A program made the position numbers and the translations under genes. Positions 12,321-23,248 of a DNA stretch of 64,000 bases are shown here, in pieces; the stretch's first letter is position 1, and every line of letters starts with the position of its first letter. The notes beneath the pieces were generated by a model, which saw only the letters and a program-made list of their open reading frames with translations, made no database searches and had not been told where the DNA came from. Origin of the DNA: Cristatella mucedo (Eukaryota; Bryozoa; Phylactolaemata; Cristatellidae). Location of the stretch: positions 1,518,501 to 1,582,500 of the forward strand of contig WPIO01000021.1 of the NCBI GenBank assembly GCA_009760855.2. The letters are read 5' to 3'.

Positions 12321-12827
12321 ATGGGCTGTACTAGAGTACGTGGAGGTAATGGAAAAACTCTCTATAAAGCAGGAGCTATGTACCCATTACTTGTGGTGGG
12401 TAAAAAAAAAGCAGTTGAAATTGATCAAGAACATTGCCCTACCATTTACAGTAGAGTAAAAACAGCTGTTAACACTGATTCTTACAATTCCAAAAAGTTG
12501 GTGAATCTATAAATGCGAATAGGCGAAAAACACTAAAAAAAATATTAGAAGCTGCAAAATAAAAGAAAGATAGGGAAAATCAAACGCAAAAAGATAATGG
12601 GCGATAGGAAAAACAATGCACACAGATCTACAGCAGATAGATGTGGATATAAAAAACTATCTAGGGAAGAGGAAGATGCGGATTATGAACGAAGGCTAGC
12701 AAATAGTGATCCTGGAATGCATAAACAATTAGACAGATTTATGACTAGTATGGCAGAGAAAGAACCGGAATCTAGGCCGAAAAAAACGGAAAGTCAAGTT
12801 ATGAAACCACCTCTCAATAAAAATTAA
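12321..12827 (+). pseudogene. Two short lysine-rich ORFs of the decayed element
   Basis: Frames 12321-12512 (63 residues) and 12597-12827 (76 residues) lie 84 bp apart on the plus strand. The second is strongly charged (LSREEEDADYERRLANSDPG, later KPKKTES-like) and may form a helix. They may be parts of one protein broken by stops at 12513-12596. No family recognised. The position just before the capsid-like pseudogene fits an accessory virion protein, but this is speculation. Confidence 0.35.
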
Positions 12828-12949
12828 TCTCCATTAATTGATAGAGGTGAAGCTTCCAAAACAGGAATTGGTGAAACTTTATATATTAGAATAGGAGGAT
12901 AAATATTGCCAGTACTGTTAAGTAGTGATAACGGATTTTGATGTAGATA

Positions 12950-14400
12950 AAATATTGCACGTGATAGACCATGAAATACCTCCGGCACCCATCTTAACAT
13001 TCATTAACATGAGTATCCTCCAGCTGATGGAATTCAAGAACCTGCAATCAGTCCTGGAACAAACATAGGATTTTTCGTTAAAGCTAGGGAATACGGATTA
13101 CTGTGTACTATCTGACGTTAATCTATTGGTTGAGTGAAGCATGAAGCTATGGAGGGATGCTGCAGCTCACTCAATTAGTACGCTTGCTTAGTACTGATGC
13201 CGGCTATCAAGCACCTGCTGATGCTGATGTTACGTTTGATAATAACGGCGCTGCTTGGTTATTTTGATCAAATTCGGCTGAGAATTTGAGTTTTTGTTGA
13301 ATCTTAAGATAGCGAGTATTAAATGGATTCAACTTCTACAATTCCAGGAATGCTGTTGTATCAAAACTATTACAATAGAGGTGAAGGGCCAACATGCGCT
13401 ACTATCAGCCAGCTGCAGGATGTAATGTAGTTGCAGTAGCCGCTGATACTAATCATACATGTGCTGAGTCTACCGCAACAAATATGGGTTGATTGCAAGG
13501 AAACTAGCAATAGGAACTTAAGTTTGGCCAAATGGAACCTTTAGTGAAATTCTACCTTTTAGGTAGGATCTCTAGATTCTGCAGAGACATGCCCAAGATC
13601 ATTTATAATACCAGCATTGAACTCATGCTTAAGAGAGGAGCGTTTGAACATGTCAATGCATTGCACTTTACAGCTACTCCAGTGGCTGTTCCAGCAGCTA
13701 ACGTAACTAATTGTGCTAGAATATTCCTTGACAATCTTCGTCAAATTGTTCCTAAAGTTCAACCTAGCATTTTGATTCAAAGATCTCTCACAGATAAAAC
13801 ATGAAAGCCAAATGGTAGAATTAAACTTATCAACTTAGAGGAATAGAAAACATGAAATCTCATCTATTGGAATATATTGAAGGAGTAGCTGTCAATATTA
13901 GGGCTTGGATGAAAACGTTAAGTCACTTATCGTCGCATTTCGAACCGTTAATAAGTAAATAGTTGCACTGCAAATAACCCCGTGTTTAACCACGTAAATG
14001 TTGAGAGCATTGCCGTAACACCAGGATTTGGAAGGCAATACCCAAAATTGATGCGTGTGAACAACTTCCGAAAGCATAATGCGCTACGGCTTAAATAGAT
14101 TTTACCCAGTTTAGGAAAACATTCTTAGGGGAGTAAGGGAAAGCCCGTCACTCTTCCTGACTGTGTAGCGCTATACCCATTCCACGTTATCGATCTTAAA
14201 TTCAACGAGCAATTGCTTCAGAATACTAATATGCTATATCTAACAATCGAGTTTAGAACTGCTCCAGATGCTAATTTGCATGAAGTTCAAAACATCGTGA
14301 TCTCTAAACTGAACTTAATCCTATCGTTAATAATAACGGTGCTGCTTTCAGAGCATTGAAACTACCATCAGTTTAAGTTTCCGTCAATAAAATTAAACTA
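12950..14400 (+). pseudogene. Decayed capsid-like (double jelly-roll-like) protein
   Basis: Plus-strand traces in the order expected for a family of virus-like proteins found in insect and cnidarian genomes and annotated as double jelly-roll-like. Seen: GAAWLFDQIRL near 13250-13280; a frame 13532-13804 containing FCRDMPKIIYNTSIELMLKRG, which fits the F-x-x-D-x-x-K-x-x-Y segment, followed by IVPKVQPSILIQRSL; and VIDLKFNEQLL with LTIEFRTAP near 14185-14265. Stops and frameshifts separate them. A major capsid role is inferred from the family likeness, recalled without a search. The 13532-13804 frame is the best-preserved piece. Confidence 0.55.
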
Positions 14401-15268
14401 CTTTTGTATTGCACTTGAATGAAGCAGGGCAGTGACGCATGGCTCTAGTTTATGAGGTTAAACACTGGTGGATACAAAATATATTCGATATTAGAAATGA
14501 TTAAATCTTCAGAAATCTAAAAGTTGATGAAATGAATCAAGAAATGACACGCAGAAATTTTTTTAAATATGTAAGCAATCAATCTTTAGAATTAGGGCTC
14601 CATTCCCAAGGAAAACGTTTGAACCTATTGTCGCAAAGTTACTAGAAATGAAATTTTGAAGTACGATAACTAACGCTGATGATTGCTTCTCTAAAGATGA
14701 ACTTTGTCCTTTTAGTACCTGACGTCATAATGTGCATTGAAGTTTCTAAAATCACTTATAGAAATAAAATGTCCATGGTCTAGGCGCTTTATCGAAGGAG
14801 AAATACTTCCGAAATATGAAGTGAAATGCTTTTTAGGATTTTGCGTATTAGAAATGGATGAATGTTTATCCTGCAAATTTGAAATAAGCATATGAGGTCT
14901 AAATTTCTTTAATAGAGATAGATTGTGTAGCTGCTAAAAAAATTTAGAATACCCACAGAAGAAGACATTGACATTACTATCAAAACGTGATTTTTTTGCA
15001 TCTTCTCAAAGCGGTGAGGCATTTAGATTTCGAGTTTATTTTAATATATGAAGATGGGATATTCAATAATAAGAACTGAAAAGGATATGTTATTACTTTT
15101 ATGTGAACAACTTTGCATAAAAACCGTTAGAGAACCTGGTTAAGAAACATTTTCAAGATTAGTGCCACTAATCACCGAAGTAGTCAATAAAACAAAGTTG
15201 AAACTTATAATACAAAATGTTCTTAAAAGAAGACTATAACCAATATCTGCGATAGGAGTTTTACAGAC
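14401..15268 (+). other. AT-rich decayed sequence, unrecognised
   Basis: Plus-strand reading shows short charged runs (for example ENVLGVGF-like noise) with frequent stops. Nothing that can be assigned. Base composition matches the flanking decayed element. Confidence 0.3.
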
Positions 15269-15700
15269 TTGGGTATGAGTGGTAATAATAAAATAAATGT
15301 GAGGGATCCCGTCAATCTTGGAGGTTCAGTGAACGAAGAATATACAGATACAAACTTCCCCAGATTATCTATAACGAATACCGCATCGACAATCGATTGC
15401 TCAGGTAAAGAATTAACCAATGTTGATGCTGCTGTTAGTGCAAACTATTTTGTTCTGAAAAGTCAATCGGATGTTAAATTTAATAAAGCTAGCGATACGG
15501 CGACTGGAGATTTGAATATGGAAGGATTCTCAGTATAGTCTTGTTATTTAAACTCGGCTTCTGTTACTACTACCGCTTTGGGTTATAACTTTTGCTTTAC
15601 TTACGGAGGTATGAAACAAGATACAGTATTAATGTATGTTCCAGTAGGACACGATATGAACATGATTGATAATAAGATGACAATTTAATAAATCTTACCG
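15269..15700 (+). pseudogene. Phage-fibre-like repeat protein, N-terminal remnant
   Basis: An 89-residue open frame (15269-15538) starts with GMSGNNKINVRDPVNLGGSV and has NEEYTDTNFP and later DTATGDLNMEGFS. The pattern N-N-K-I-x-N-x-x-D-P-x-N...Y.D and A-T-G-D-L-N-M is typical of fibre-like proteins of phages and virus-derived elements. After the TAG at 15536 the same frame continues to about 15690 with readable residues (DTVLMYVPVGHDMNM), then two stops. Related to the minus-strand pseudogene at 6975-7640. It is cut on the right by LINE-A. Confidence 0.5.
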
Positions 15701-15811
15701 ATTCCAAAGATGCCGCTAAAAGTTCTTATTCGGATAGCGTTAGTGGTAGTAACGGTAGAAAATTTAGAAAAGTAGTAATGATGTCATTACTTGGATCTAC
15801 GCTTCATGGCA

Positions 15812-16500
15812 AATTATAATAATAATAACTTTGATGTAAAACTCTCACAGAACTCAGTCTCTTTCTAGGCACTTTTATTTTCTGCAAAGGAAGCACGATC
15901 AAATGGTTAGTCGCAGCATGCTCAATGAACAACAAGAATAGCATGGGCAGGGGTTGCATGCACAGGATCAGCATGCAACTTTGATTAGTGGCAGCATGCA
16001 CAGTGTCAGCACGCATAAGCACATGAAGGACTAATCACAGGGACCCACTAAATGCTGTGCTAAATAGGTGTGTTTTAATTTTTTTTTAAATGTGGTCAGG
16101 TCAGGGGATGTTCTGACGCAAGTCGGGAGGGAGTTCCCGTCATTGGGAGCATACGAACAAAATGCACGGTCTCCAAAGGATTTCAGGTCTGTACGGGGTA
16201 TTTTTAGACTGTTGGAATCCGAAAAGCGGGTGGTACGATGCTTGGCCTAGTGGGGGAGTTGATGTGAGAGATAGGCTGGATTCAAAGAATGAAGTGACCT
16301 AAAAGTGAGCAACAAAACCTTGAAGTCAATCCGTTGCTTGACTGGTAGCCAGTGCAGGTTGGCGAGAAGTGGTGTGATGTGGCAACTGCGACGCTCACGA
16401 CGACAAGCCTAGCTGCACAGTTTTGCACCAGCTGCAATCGCCTGATCGTACATGCTGGTAGGCCAGTAAGCAGTGAGTTGCAGAAGTCGTGACGGGATGT
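15812..16500 (-). mobile_element. LINE-A 3' part
   Basis: AAT tail at 15817-15832, the conserved 3' stem at 15840-15900, then the C-terminal reverse-transcriptase segment in broken frames up to the [13 protein letters not shown] segment near 16480. It ends at a sharp junction at 16500 with a second LINE-A segment; the junction lies in a perfect 12-bp inverted repeat (agaagtcgtgac / gtcacgacttct). Confidence 0.85.
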
Positions 16501-17625
16501 CACGACTTCTGGGAGGGATCAAAGCAAAGGTACAACTGAGTGTCATCCGCATAGAAGTGAAAGCCTAGATTGTGCTTGGCAATCACATCAGCAAGAGGGA
16601 GAGTATAAACCGTGAAAAGAATCGGACCTAGCACAGAGCCCTGAGGTACTCCATATTTCAGAGGTACTTCAGATGATCGTTGTCCATTCACGTCAATACT
16701 CTGGAGTCTCCCACTGAGATAGGATCTGAACCATTGCAGAGCAGTGGAAGTGATGCCCATGTGAGATGAGAGGCGCTCTAGAAGAACTTTGTGATCGATA
16801 GTAACAAAAGCTGCCGAAAGATTGAGCAAAACAAGTAGAGACACTCTACCCTTATCTGCATTCCTAAGTACGTCGTTGTATAACCTAAGCAATGCTGACT
16901 GTGTGGAGTGATTAGCTCTAAAGCCAGACTGGAACTTACTAGCAAGGTTTGAAGTTTCGATATATGAGTTCAGCTGGTCCTCCATGACCCGTTCCAGTGT
17001 CTTTGATAGGATTGGTCGAAGGGAGACTGGGCGATAGCTGCTTAAGCTCTCTTGGTCTAGTGTCGCTTTCTTGAGAAGTGGCCTGACTACAGCTTTTCTG
17101 AAAGGTGCTGGGACTTTAAGAAAGTTTGCAGCGATCCATGTGCGGATATCATCCATACATGCTTCAAGGGAGTTGAGAGAATTCGACGTGCTGGAAATCT
17201 GGGAGGGATCAAAGCAAAGGTACAACTGACTGTCATCTGCACAGAAGTGAAAGCCTAGACTATGTACATTATGTAGATTAGATCAAGCAATCACATCGGC
17301 GAGAGGGAGAATATAAATCATGAAAAAAAGGACCAAGCACAGAGCCCAGAGGTACCTCACACATTGGAGAGCTCTTTGGATGATCTTCGTCCATTCACAT
17401 AAATACTCTGGAGACTCCCACTAAGAAAGAACCTGAACCATTGCAATGCAGTTTCAGTGGTGCCCAGGCAAGATCAGAGATGCTCAAGAAGGACTCGTGA
17501 GCGATAGTATCAAAAGCTGCCAACATATCGAGCAAAACAAGCAGAGATACTCTACCTAAGTCTGCATTCTTAAGTACGTCGTTATACACCCGAAGCAATG
17601 CTGACTTTGTTTAGTGACCATTCTC
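16500..17625 (-). mobile_element. LINE-A reverse transcriptase, internally rearranged
   Basis: A 241-residue open frame at 16500-17225 encodes the RT core: SYRPVSLRPILSKTLERV, FQSGFRANHSTQSALL, YGVPQGSVLGPILF and FYADDTQLYL. It belongs to the L2-like group. Its first 36 or so residues, however, are the segment that normally follows YADD (DPSQISSTSNSLNS to FLK), joined to the pre-core segment at VPAPFRKAVV. Upstream, 17200-17625 holds a second, more degraded RT core. So two RT units are fused head to tail, and the segment between YADD and the C-terminal part at 16500 is deleted. Confidence 0.85.
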
Positions 17626-19255
17626 TCCTGGCCATACTTGGCCAACTATAGACACACATCCTATCATAATTCATTCATTTCATGTTGTTGTAACTAATAA
17701 CTGCGTGCCTTTACCTCGGAACTTGAATAGTGTCTTACCCTCTATTTGATTGGGATAACTAATTATAAACGATGCGTGGAGATATCAAATTGCATGTATT
17801 TACGCGAATTCCAGTTATTTTTAAAGTTATTGATAATACTTGAAGCATAAATTTAAAATGTATCTCTTAATCACCTACAAAGCTAAATAATTATATTAAG
17901 TGAAATAATATAAATTATGCTTCCCTAATCCCATCCATATTTAATTCATATCTAGCATTATCATAGATCATGGTCGTTGCTTCAACTATCTTGTAATAAA
18001 GATCAGAACACTCGTTATTGATGCAAATAGATCAATCACAGTTATTTGAAAATACCTTTTTTTAGATTTACAGTGTACGCATCTTCCAAACGATGAATGC
18101 AGGCTTTCACATTCTTTTTGATCTTTAAAAATATTTATTTGAGGTGTTTTGGAGAAGTCTTGAAAAACTAATCCGTAAAACCTGGTTCATACTTTACCAA
18201 CAGTTGCAAAGTCAGTTTTATTCCCATTCTTATCGCAGAAAGAACACATAAACTTCTAATGTTTTAGGATTGGAGGCTGGAAACTAACGCAAATGAATTC
18301 TGGTTTTCTAGCGTTAATTACATGGTAAATGTCAAGATACGTTAACTCCAGGAAACAAAGATAAAAAATCAAGTACATATGTAAAATAAAAGTAATGTCT
18401 TTCAAGACATTAAATAAAAAAAATATGGGGAATATAATGAGAATGCAGCCAACAGGCAAGTGTTCAAGAGTAGAGTTATATTCAAGAGTAAACCTAGAAA
18501 AATTCTAAACAGTTTCATCAAAGTTACCTTTACCCAGTGGATCCGGATCAAGCTGATATACTCTGCCAATCTAATGATAAAGGTAGTAAGCAAGGTGCAT
18601 TAAAGACGTTGCGAGTAGGCTTAAAGACGCTAGAGCTTTAAAGACCAAGACTGCTAGAGATGTGAGTAAAGCTATAAGAACCATGTATTCAAAAAGTAAC
18701 CTAGAGTGACTAAGGGTAGTGACTATAAATCCTGGATCAGAGTTTAAAGGTAAATTCCAAAAGGAAAGGAAGAAGCATAATGTAATGATTATAGAAGCGG
18801 TAACTAAGAAAAGTGTAGCGATGGTTGAGAGTATGAAGAGAGCCGTTGCTGAAATATTATTCATGTATCAGTATGAAAAAGAGATGGAAGAATGAAATTG
18901 TGATAGAAATAAAGAGCGGATAAAGAACTTGCTAACAGTAATAAATACTTGGACAAAAGCGAATAAAGACTGGTTAGTAAAAAGCTAGTGGAAGCGATAA
19001 AAGATAAAAAAAAAATTAAAGATAACTAGACCAAAATGTAGTGGTGAGAAAGCTTTAGAACTCGGAACGAGCGTTATATACTTTTTAGAAGATAAAGATG
19101 GTGAAAGCGAGAAAGGAAGAAGAGCTACGGATCCAAATTATTTATTGAAAGCTCATAGAATAGTGCGGATAATGTTTACGCGAGATCAAAACATCAGATA
19201 TTGGGTAAATAGTGTTTAAAGAATCTATTGGGTAGATAATTTTAAGAGAAGCTTT
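17626..19255. other. AT-rich DNA, probably decayed element
   Basis: Composition matches the decayed element to the left of the LINE-A cluster. Minus frames 18256-18459, 18402-18593 and 18571-18864 are hydrophobic and overlap, and are more likely the antisense of a lysine-rich plus-strand run (18560-19250) than real membrane proteins. No motif recognised. Confidence 0.35.
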
Positions 19256-19261
19256 GTAAGA

Positions 19262-19490
19262 GTAGACTTAAAAGCACTCAACCATGTTTCGTCGAGCTGA
19301 ATATATTCCATTAACAATTATTTCCTGCAACTCTTCTTGAGTAACCTCTTCGTCAGATAATGCGTTGATTACCTTTTCTACTGACCTATCGTTTGCAACT
19401 AGTCTAGGGTTTTTTCTTTTCTCTATTTGTGAAGTAACGCAATGCACTGATTCTGTAAGAGAACCTAAACCAGCTAAAACTATGGAAACG
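19262..19490 (-). pseudogene. Unrecognised acidic ORF remnant
   Basis: The minus strand is open for about 75 codons: SIVLAGLGSLTESVHCV at its start, then VEKVINALSDEEVTQEEL and a helical-looking tail. A stop lies at its upstream end, near 19500, where a hydrophobic frame would continue. The even mix of residues suggests real former coding sequence, not chance. Function unknown. Confidence 0.35.
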
Positions 19491-19675
19491 TGACATATTT
19501 AATTTGCTAAATTCAAACCTATCATCATGGTAAGCATGCCTTAAAGATTATCATGAATCGAAATGTGTACGAAGCTAACGTAACTTTTTTTCAAACAAGA
19601 TCTAATCCTATTGCTTTCCACGGTAAGGTAGGCATACTTTTTTAGTAAACATTTTCTATTATGTCAGCCATCTTG

Positions 19676-19969
19676 TTAGTCATCACCTTCATTTCTAATT
19701 AAAAATAAATCGATAGAATTGGTAGAAGAATCATGAGAGCTATTAAAATTGTGTGTTGATTTGATATAGTGAACGAAATTATGATATTTGATTGAAACTA
19801 AGTTTTTTAACCTAGACAGGTATTGATCAACTGTAAGATTTGTATCGGTAGTAGAGTCGTAAGAGGTAGTTTCAATGGGTGCATCGGGTGGATTCACTTC
19901 GTAGGAACATCTGCTAACAACTATGAAGCAATTGCGTGGGGAATTTGGAGATAGTTGAATGGACGTCAT
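19676..19969 (-). CDS. Hypothetical 97-residue ORF
   Basis: Open frame starting MTSIQLSPNSPRNCFIV and rich in Ser, Thr and Asn; it contains DSTTDTNLTVDQYLSRLKNL. No domain recognised. It lies in the AT-rich stretch next to 19262-19490 and on the same strand, so both may belong to the decayed element. It could also be chance. Confidence 0.25.
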   Translation of the reverse strand: MTSIQLSPNSPRNCFIVVSRCSYEVNPPDAPIETTSYDSTTDTNLTVDQYLSRLKNLVSIKYHNFVHYIKSTHNFNSSHDSSTNSIDLFLIRNEGDD

Positions 19970-21030
19970 GGTATTGAGAATTTTTTTGAGATAATCTTTT
20001 ATGATAATGTAAGTTAATGGATAAAATCCTGCATGCGGTAAGTAATCGAAACAACGTCTTATTTGTTTGATAACACCTTGATAGCTCTATCTCTATCGAA
20101 ATTAAACAAGAAATATCATCTTGTGTATGCAAAAAGAAAAGGTAGCTAGAAGAGATTAAGATTCAAGAGTATCAATTCCATCTTTAATTGTATCAATATC
20201 ATCATACCATCTAGTACGTAAACGAGGAAAACCACACCTATTTCACGTGTGATGACATTGATGATTACTAAAAATATATTTAATGCGTTGGATTTCCTCC
20301 TCTCTAACTTTAATTGCTTTAAGTTTTCTTTCTGCAACTACGTTTTTGAGAGCATTTTCCTATTCTATTCTTCTCTTGTTCTTCCCTAGTTCATATTCAC
20401 TTTTAAGTGTTCCGCCATCGCATCATTCAACGTGTCACTCCTCTTGTTTCCGGGTGGCAGCATAATGATACTTTGCTTAAGTTCATTTCTATGCGACTTT
20501 AGGTCCTTACCAAGATACATCATCTATCCAATATTTTCAAGTCAAAAAATGTTAACATATTCATTAATACTCTTGCCTTTTTCCGATTAGGTACAATTAG
20601 TTAAATTATTAAATATATTAAGACAATAATCAAACCATATCTTTTCCCACTATCACATAGCCACTTCACAAAACTAGCATTAGCCAAGTACCTACCCATC
20701 GACTCTTGGAGCTTCAGCAGGTTGATACATGTTTTAAATACATATAAAAAATCTTTCCTTTAATTGAAATAAGGTATATAAAACTTACCCAACTAGGACA
20801 TGTCGTAAGAAGAAAATGAAATATTACTGAAGATAAAATAAATGCTCTTGAAATCGCATGAGTGGAAATTGTTATTTTAAAGACCATCATGTTCAAGCGA
20901 AGGAAGATAATTTTTCACTCACCGTGGGGTATTAGACGATAGCACGTTTCCTAAATCCATAGTCGTACTCTCCCATTAAATTATTTGCTCTTACTAGCCA
21001 AGCTGCGTGTCGGCTTTTCTTCTTTGGCCG
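19970..21030. other. AT-rich DNA, no supported gene
   Basis: Short overlapping frames on both strands, none convincing. The minus strand near 20150-20340 (EN-L-K-rich) reads as a charged helix and the plus strand opposite as hydrophobic; probably decayed coding sequence. The element-like composition ends near 21030, where LINE-A starts. Confidence 0.35.
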
Positions 21031-21035
21031 TGTGG

Positions 21036-21560
21036 AGCTTAATAATAATACACTTGATAAAGCGCCCTTGGAGAACTCGATCTCTTTCTAGGCGCTTTAC
21101 ATTTGCTGCAAAGGAAACACGATCGAATGATGAGTGGTATCATGCTTGATAAACAACATGAATAACATGGTTAGGGGTGACATGCACAGGGTCAGCATGC
21201 AAGTATAGTTAGTGACAGCGTGCAACGGTGTCAGCACGCATTAGCACATAGGTGCGTTTTTGATTTATTTTTAACTGTGGTTAAGTGAGGGGATGTCATG
21301 AACCAAGTCGGGAGTGAGTTCCAGGCTTTGGGAGCATACGAACTAAAGGCGCGGTCTCCAAAGGATTAGAGGTTTGTACGGGGTATAGGTAAATAGTTAG
21401 GTTCCGAAGAGCGGGTGGTAAGATCCTGGTGGGGAAGTAGACCTGATAGGTAATCTGTAGCCAAAGAATGAATAGACCTAAAAGTAAGCGACGAAACATT
21501 GAAGTCGATCCGTTGCTTGGCTGGTAGCCAGTGCAGATCAGCGAGAAGTGGTGTGATAAT
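21036..21560 (-). mobile_element. LINE-A 3' fragment
   Basis: AATAATAAT tail at 21042, conserved 3' stem at 21055-21120, then the region upstream of it to about 21557 (gagaagtggtgtgat). 5' truncated. With the plus-strand copy at 21880-22705 it forms a head-to-head pair with the tails pointing outward. Confidence 0.85.
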
Positions 21561-21879
21561 TAAGAGCTTATACGATTGCCTGAGCTTGTACTGCCGTAGT
21601 AACTATATAACACACTGGACATCTAGGTTACCCAGAGTAGTTTCATTCTTGCAACCTTCACTTAAAATAAGATTCTCTTTCTTGTTCATATCAACTACCG
21701 CGCCAGCTAGACTGCGGACTATTAGCCGATTTTTGTTCCAATATCCCTACCATTAACCGTCGCTTTAATTATGTACTTTCATCAAGGAAAGTCTACATAA
21801 ACCTTGATAAGCTTGATCTGAATAAATGCACCCGCAATCTGGCCAGATGCTCACTAGCTGCTTCGCCATTCAGTAGTAC
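21561..21879. other. Spacer between inverted LINE-A copies
   Basis: About 320 bp between the two opposed LINE-A copies. Part of it (cattcttgcaacc, gccagctagactgcgg) may be degraded LINE sequence upstream of the plus copy, but it could not be aligned by eye. Confidence 0.3.
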
Positions 21880-22705
21880 CCTCTCGTTAGACGACCTCTC
21901 GTTAGACGACCGTATCAGCTCCACATCTCCTACTTTCAGCTACATAACATTGCTAAAATTTGGGCTTGTTTAGATAAGGATACTACGTCCAAGTTGGTCC
22001 ATGCATTCGTGACATCCCGTCTCGACTTCTGCAACTCACTGCTTACTGGCTTACCGGCACGTGCGATCAGGCGATTGCAGCTGGTGCAGAACTCTGCAGC
22101 TAGGCTTGTCTATCGTGAGCGTTGCAGTTGCCACATCACACCACGTCTTGCCGACCTACACTGGCTACCAGTCAAGCAACGGATTGACCAAGGTTCTGTC
22201 GCTAATTTTTTGGTCACTTCATTATTTGGCTCCAGCTTATCTCTCATATCTACTCCCCCACCAGGCCAAGCATCGTACCACCTGCTTTTTGGAATCCGAC
22301 AGTCTACCAATACCTCGTACAAACCTCAAATCCTTTGGATACCGTGCCTTTAGTTCGTATGCTCCCAAAGCCTGGAACTTTCTCCCGACTTGAGTCAGAA
22401 CATCCCCGACCACATTTAAAAAGAACTTAAAAACACCTATTTAGCACAGCATTTAGTGGGTCCCTGTGATTCGTCCTTCATGTGCTTATGCGTGCTGACA
22501 CTGTGCATGCTGCCACGAACCACATTTGCATGCTGACCCTGTGCATGTCACCCCTAACCATGTTATTCATGTTGTTTATCAAGCATTTTACTCACCATTC
22601 AATTGCGTTTCCCTTTGCAGCAGCTGTAAAGTGCCTAGAAAGATATTGAGTTATCTGAGGGTGCTTTATCAAGTGCATCATTATTATTATTATTATTACC
22701 CGAGC
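21880..22705 (+). mobile_element. LINE-A 3' half
   Basis: Plus-strand copy with RT C-terminal residues in the 21994-22353 frame ([20 protein letters not shown]) and the following part in another frame, so it is frameshifted. The 3' stem is near 22620-22680 and an ATT microsatellite tail is at 22680-22698. A 14-bp duplication (ctctcgttagacgacc, twice at 21883-21914) lies at its 5' side. Confidence 0.85.
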
Positions 22706-22714
22706 TCTTCGTTC

Positions 22715-22885
22715 GGCCTAGTTTAGATAAGGACACCGCAGCCAAGCTGGTCCATGCATTCTCGACATTGCGACTAGACTTAAATAACTCACTACTTGTA
22801 GGTCTTTGTGCCTGTGCCGTCAGGTTTCGGTTTCCGAAAAACTCAGCAGCTAGGCTTGTCTGTCATGAACGTTGCAACTGCAACA
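22715..22885 (+). mobile_element. LINE-A internal fragment
   Basis: Starts right after the ATT tail of the previous copy; reads tagtttagataaggacaccgc, the same stretch as 21970-21990 of the neighbour, and ends near gttgcaactgcaac. No 3' tail. Likely the remains of an older LINE-A into which the previous copy inserted. Confidence 0.7.
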
Positions 22886-23112
22886 AAGCGTAACGAAATA
22901 AGAAATAAGTGCCCCGATGTAACATGTAGAGCAAATGTCGATGGGAGACGAGGCAAATATCCGTTGGTTTAAGTTTTTTATTTACACCAGATTTACCGTG
23001 CTGACTGATCTGTAGTACGATGCTTAAACGATTGCTGTTTGCCCCCTCCCCACCCTAGCAGAATAGCTAGAGTGAGTCTAGCTCAGCCCAAAGGTCGAGC
23101 CGATGGCCTTTT
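22886..23112. other. Unique spacer
   Basis: About 230 bp with no gene or recognised repeat. Confidence 0.4.
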
Positions 23113-23114
23113 TT

Positions 23115-23248
23115 CTAATTTATTTGCATAGCGCCCTAAGAGGACTTGGTCTCTGTTCAGGCGCTTTACATACGTCATGGGGCTCGAGCCCGCGACCTTA
23201 GCCTGCCCTTGGTTGGGATGAGCACCTAAACCACTGGGCCAAACCTGT
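23115..23248 (-). mobile_element. SINE-1, tRNA-derived with LINE-A-like tail
   Basis: Read on the minus strand: a tRNA-like head with an A-box-like TGGCCCAGTGG and a B-box-like GGGCTCGAGCCCC, followed by a tail GTAAAGCGCCTGAAC...GGGCGCTATGCAAATAAA. The tail has the same layout as the LINE-A 3' end (GTAAAGCGCCTAGAA...GGGCGCTTTATCAAG). This is the usual design of a SINE that borrows LINE enzymes by sharing its 3' end. Other copies: 46232-46365 and 51664-51804. Confidence 0.75.

Noticed and set aside
18256-18864. Three overlapping hydrophobic minus ORFs resembling membrane proteins
   Set aside because: They overlap each other and mirror a Lys-rich plus strand; AT-rich antisense gives such sequences by chance.
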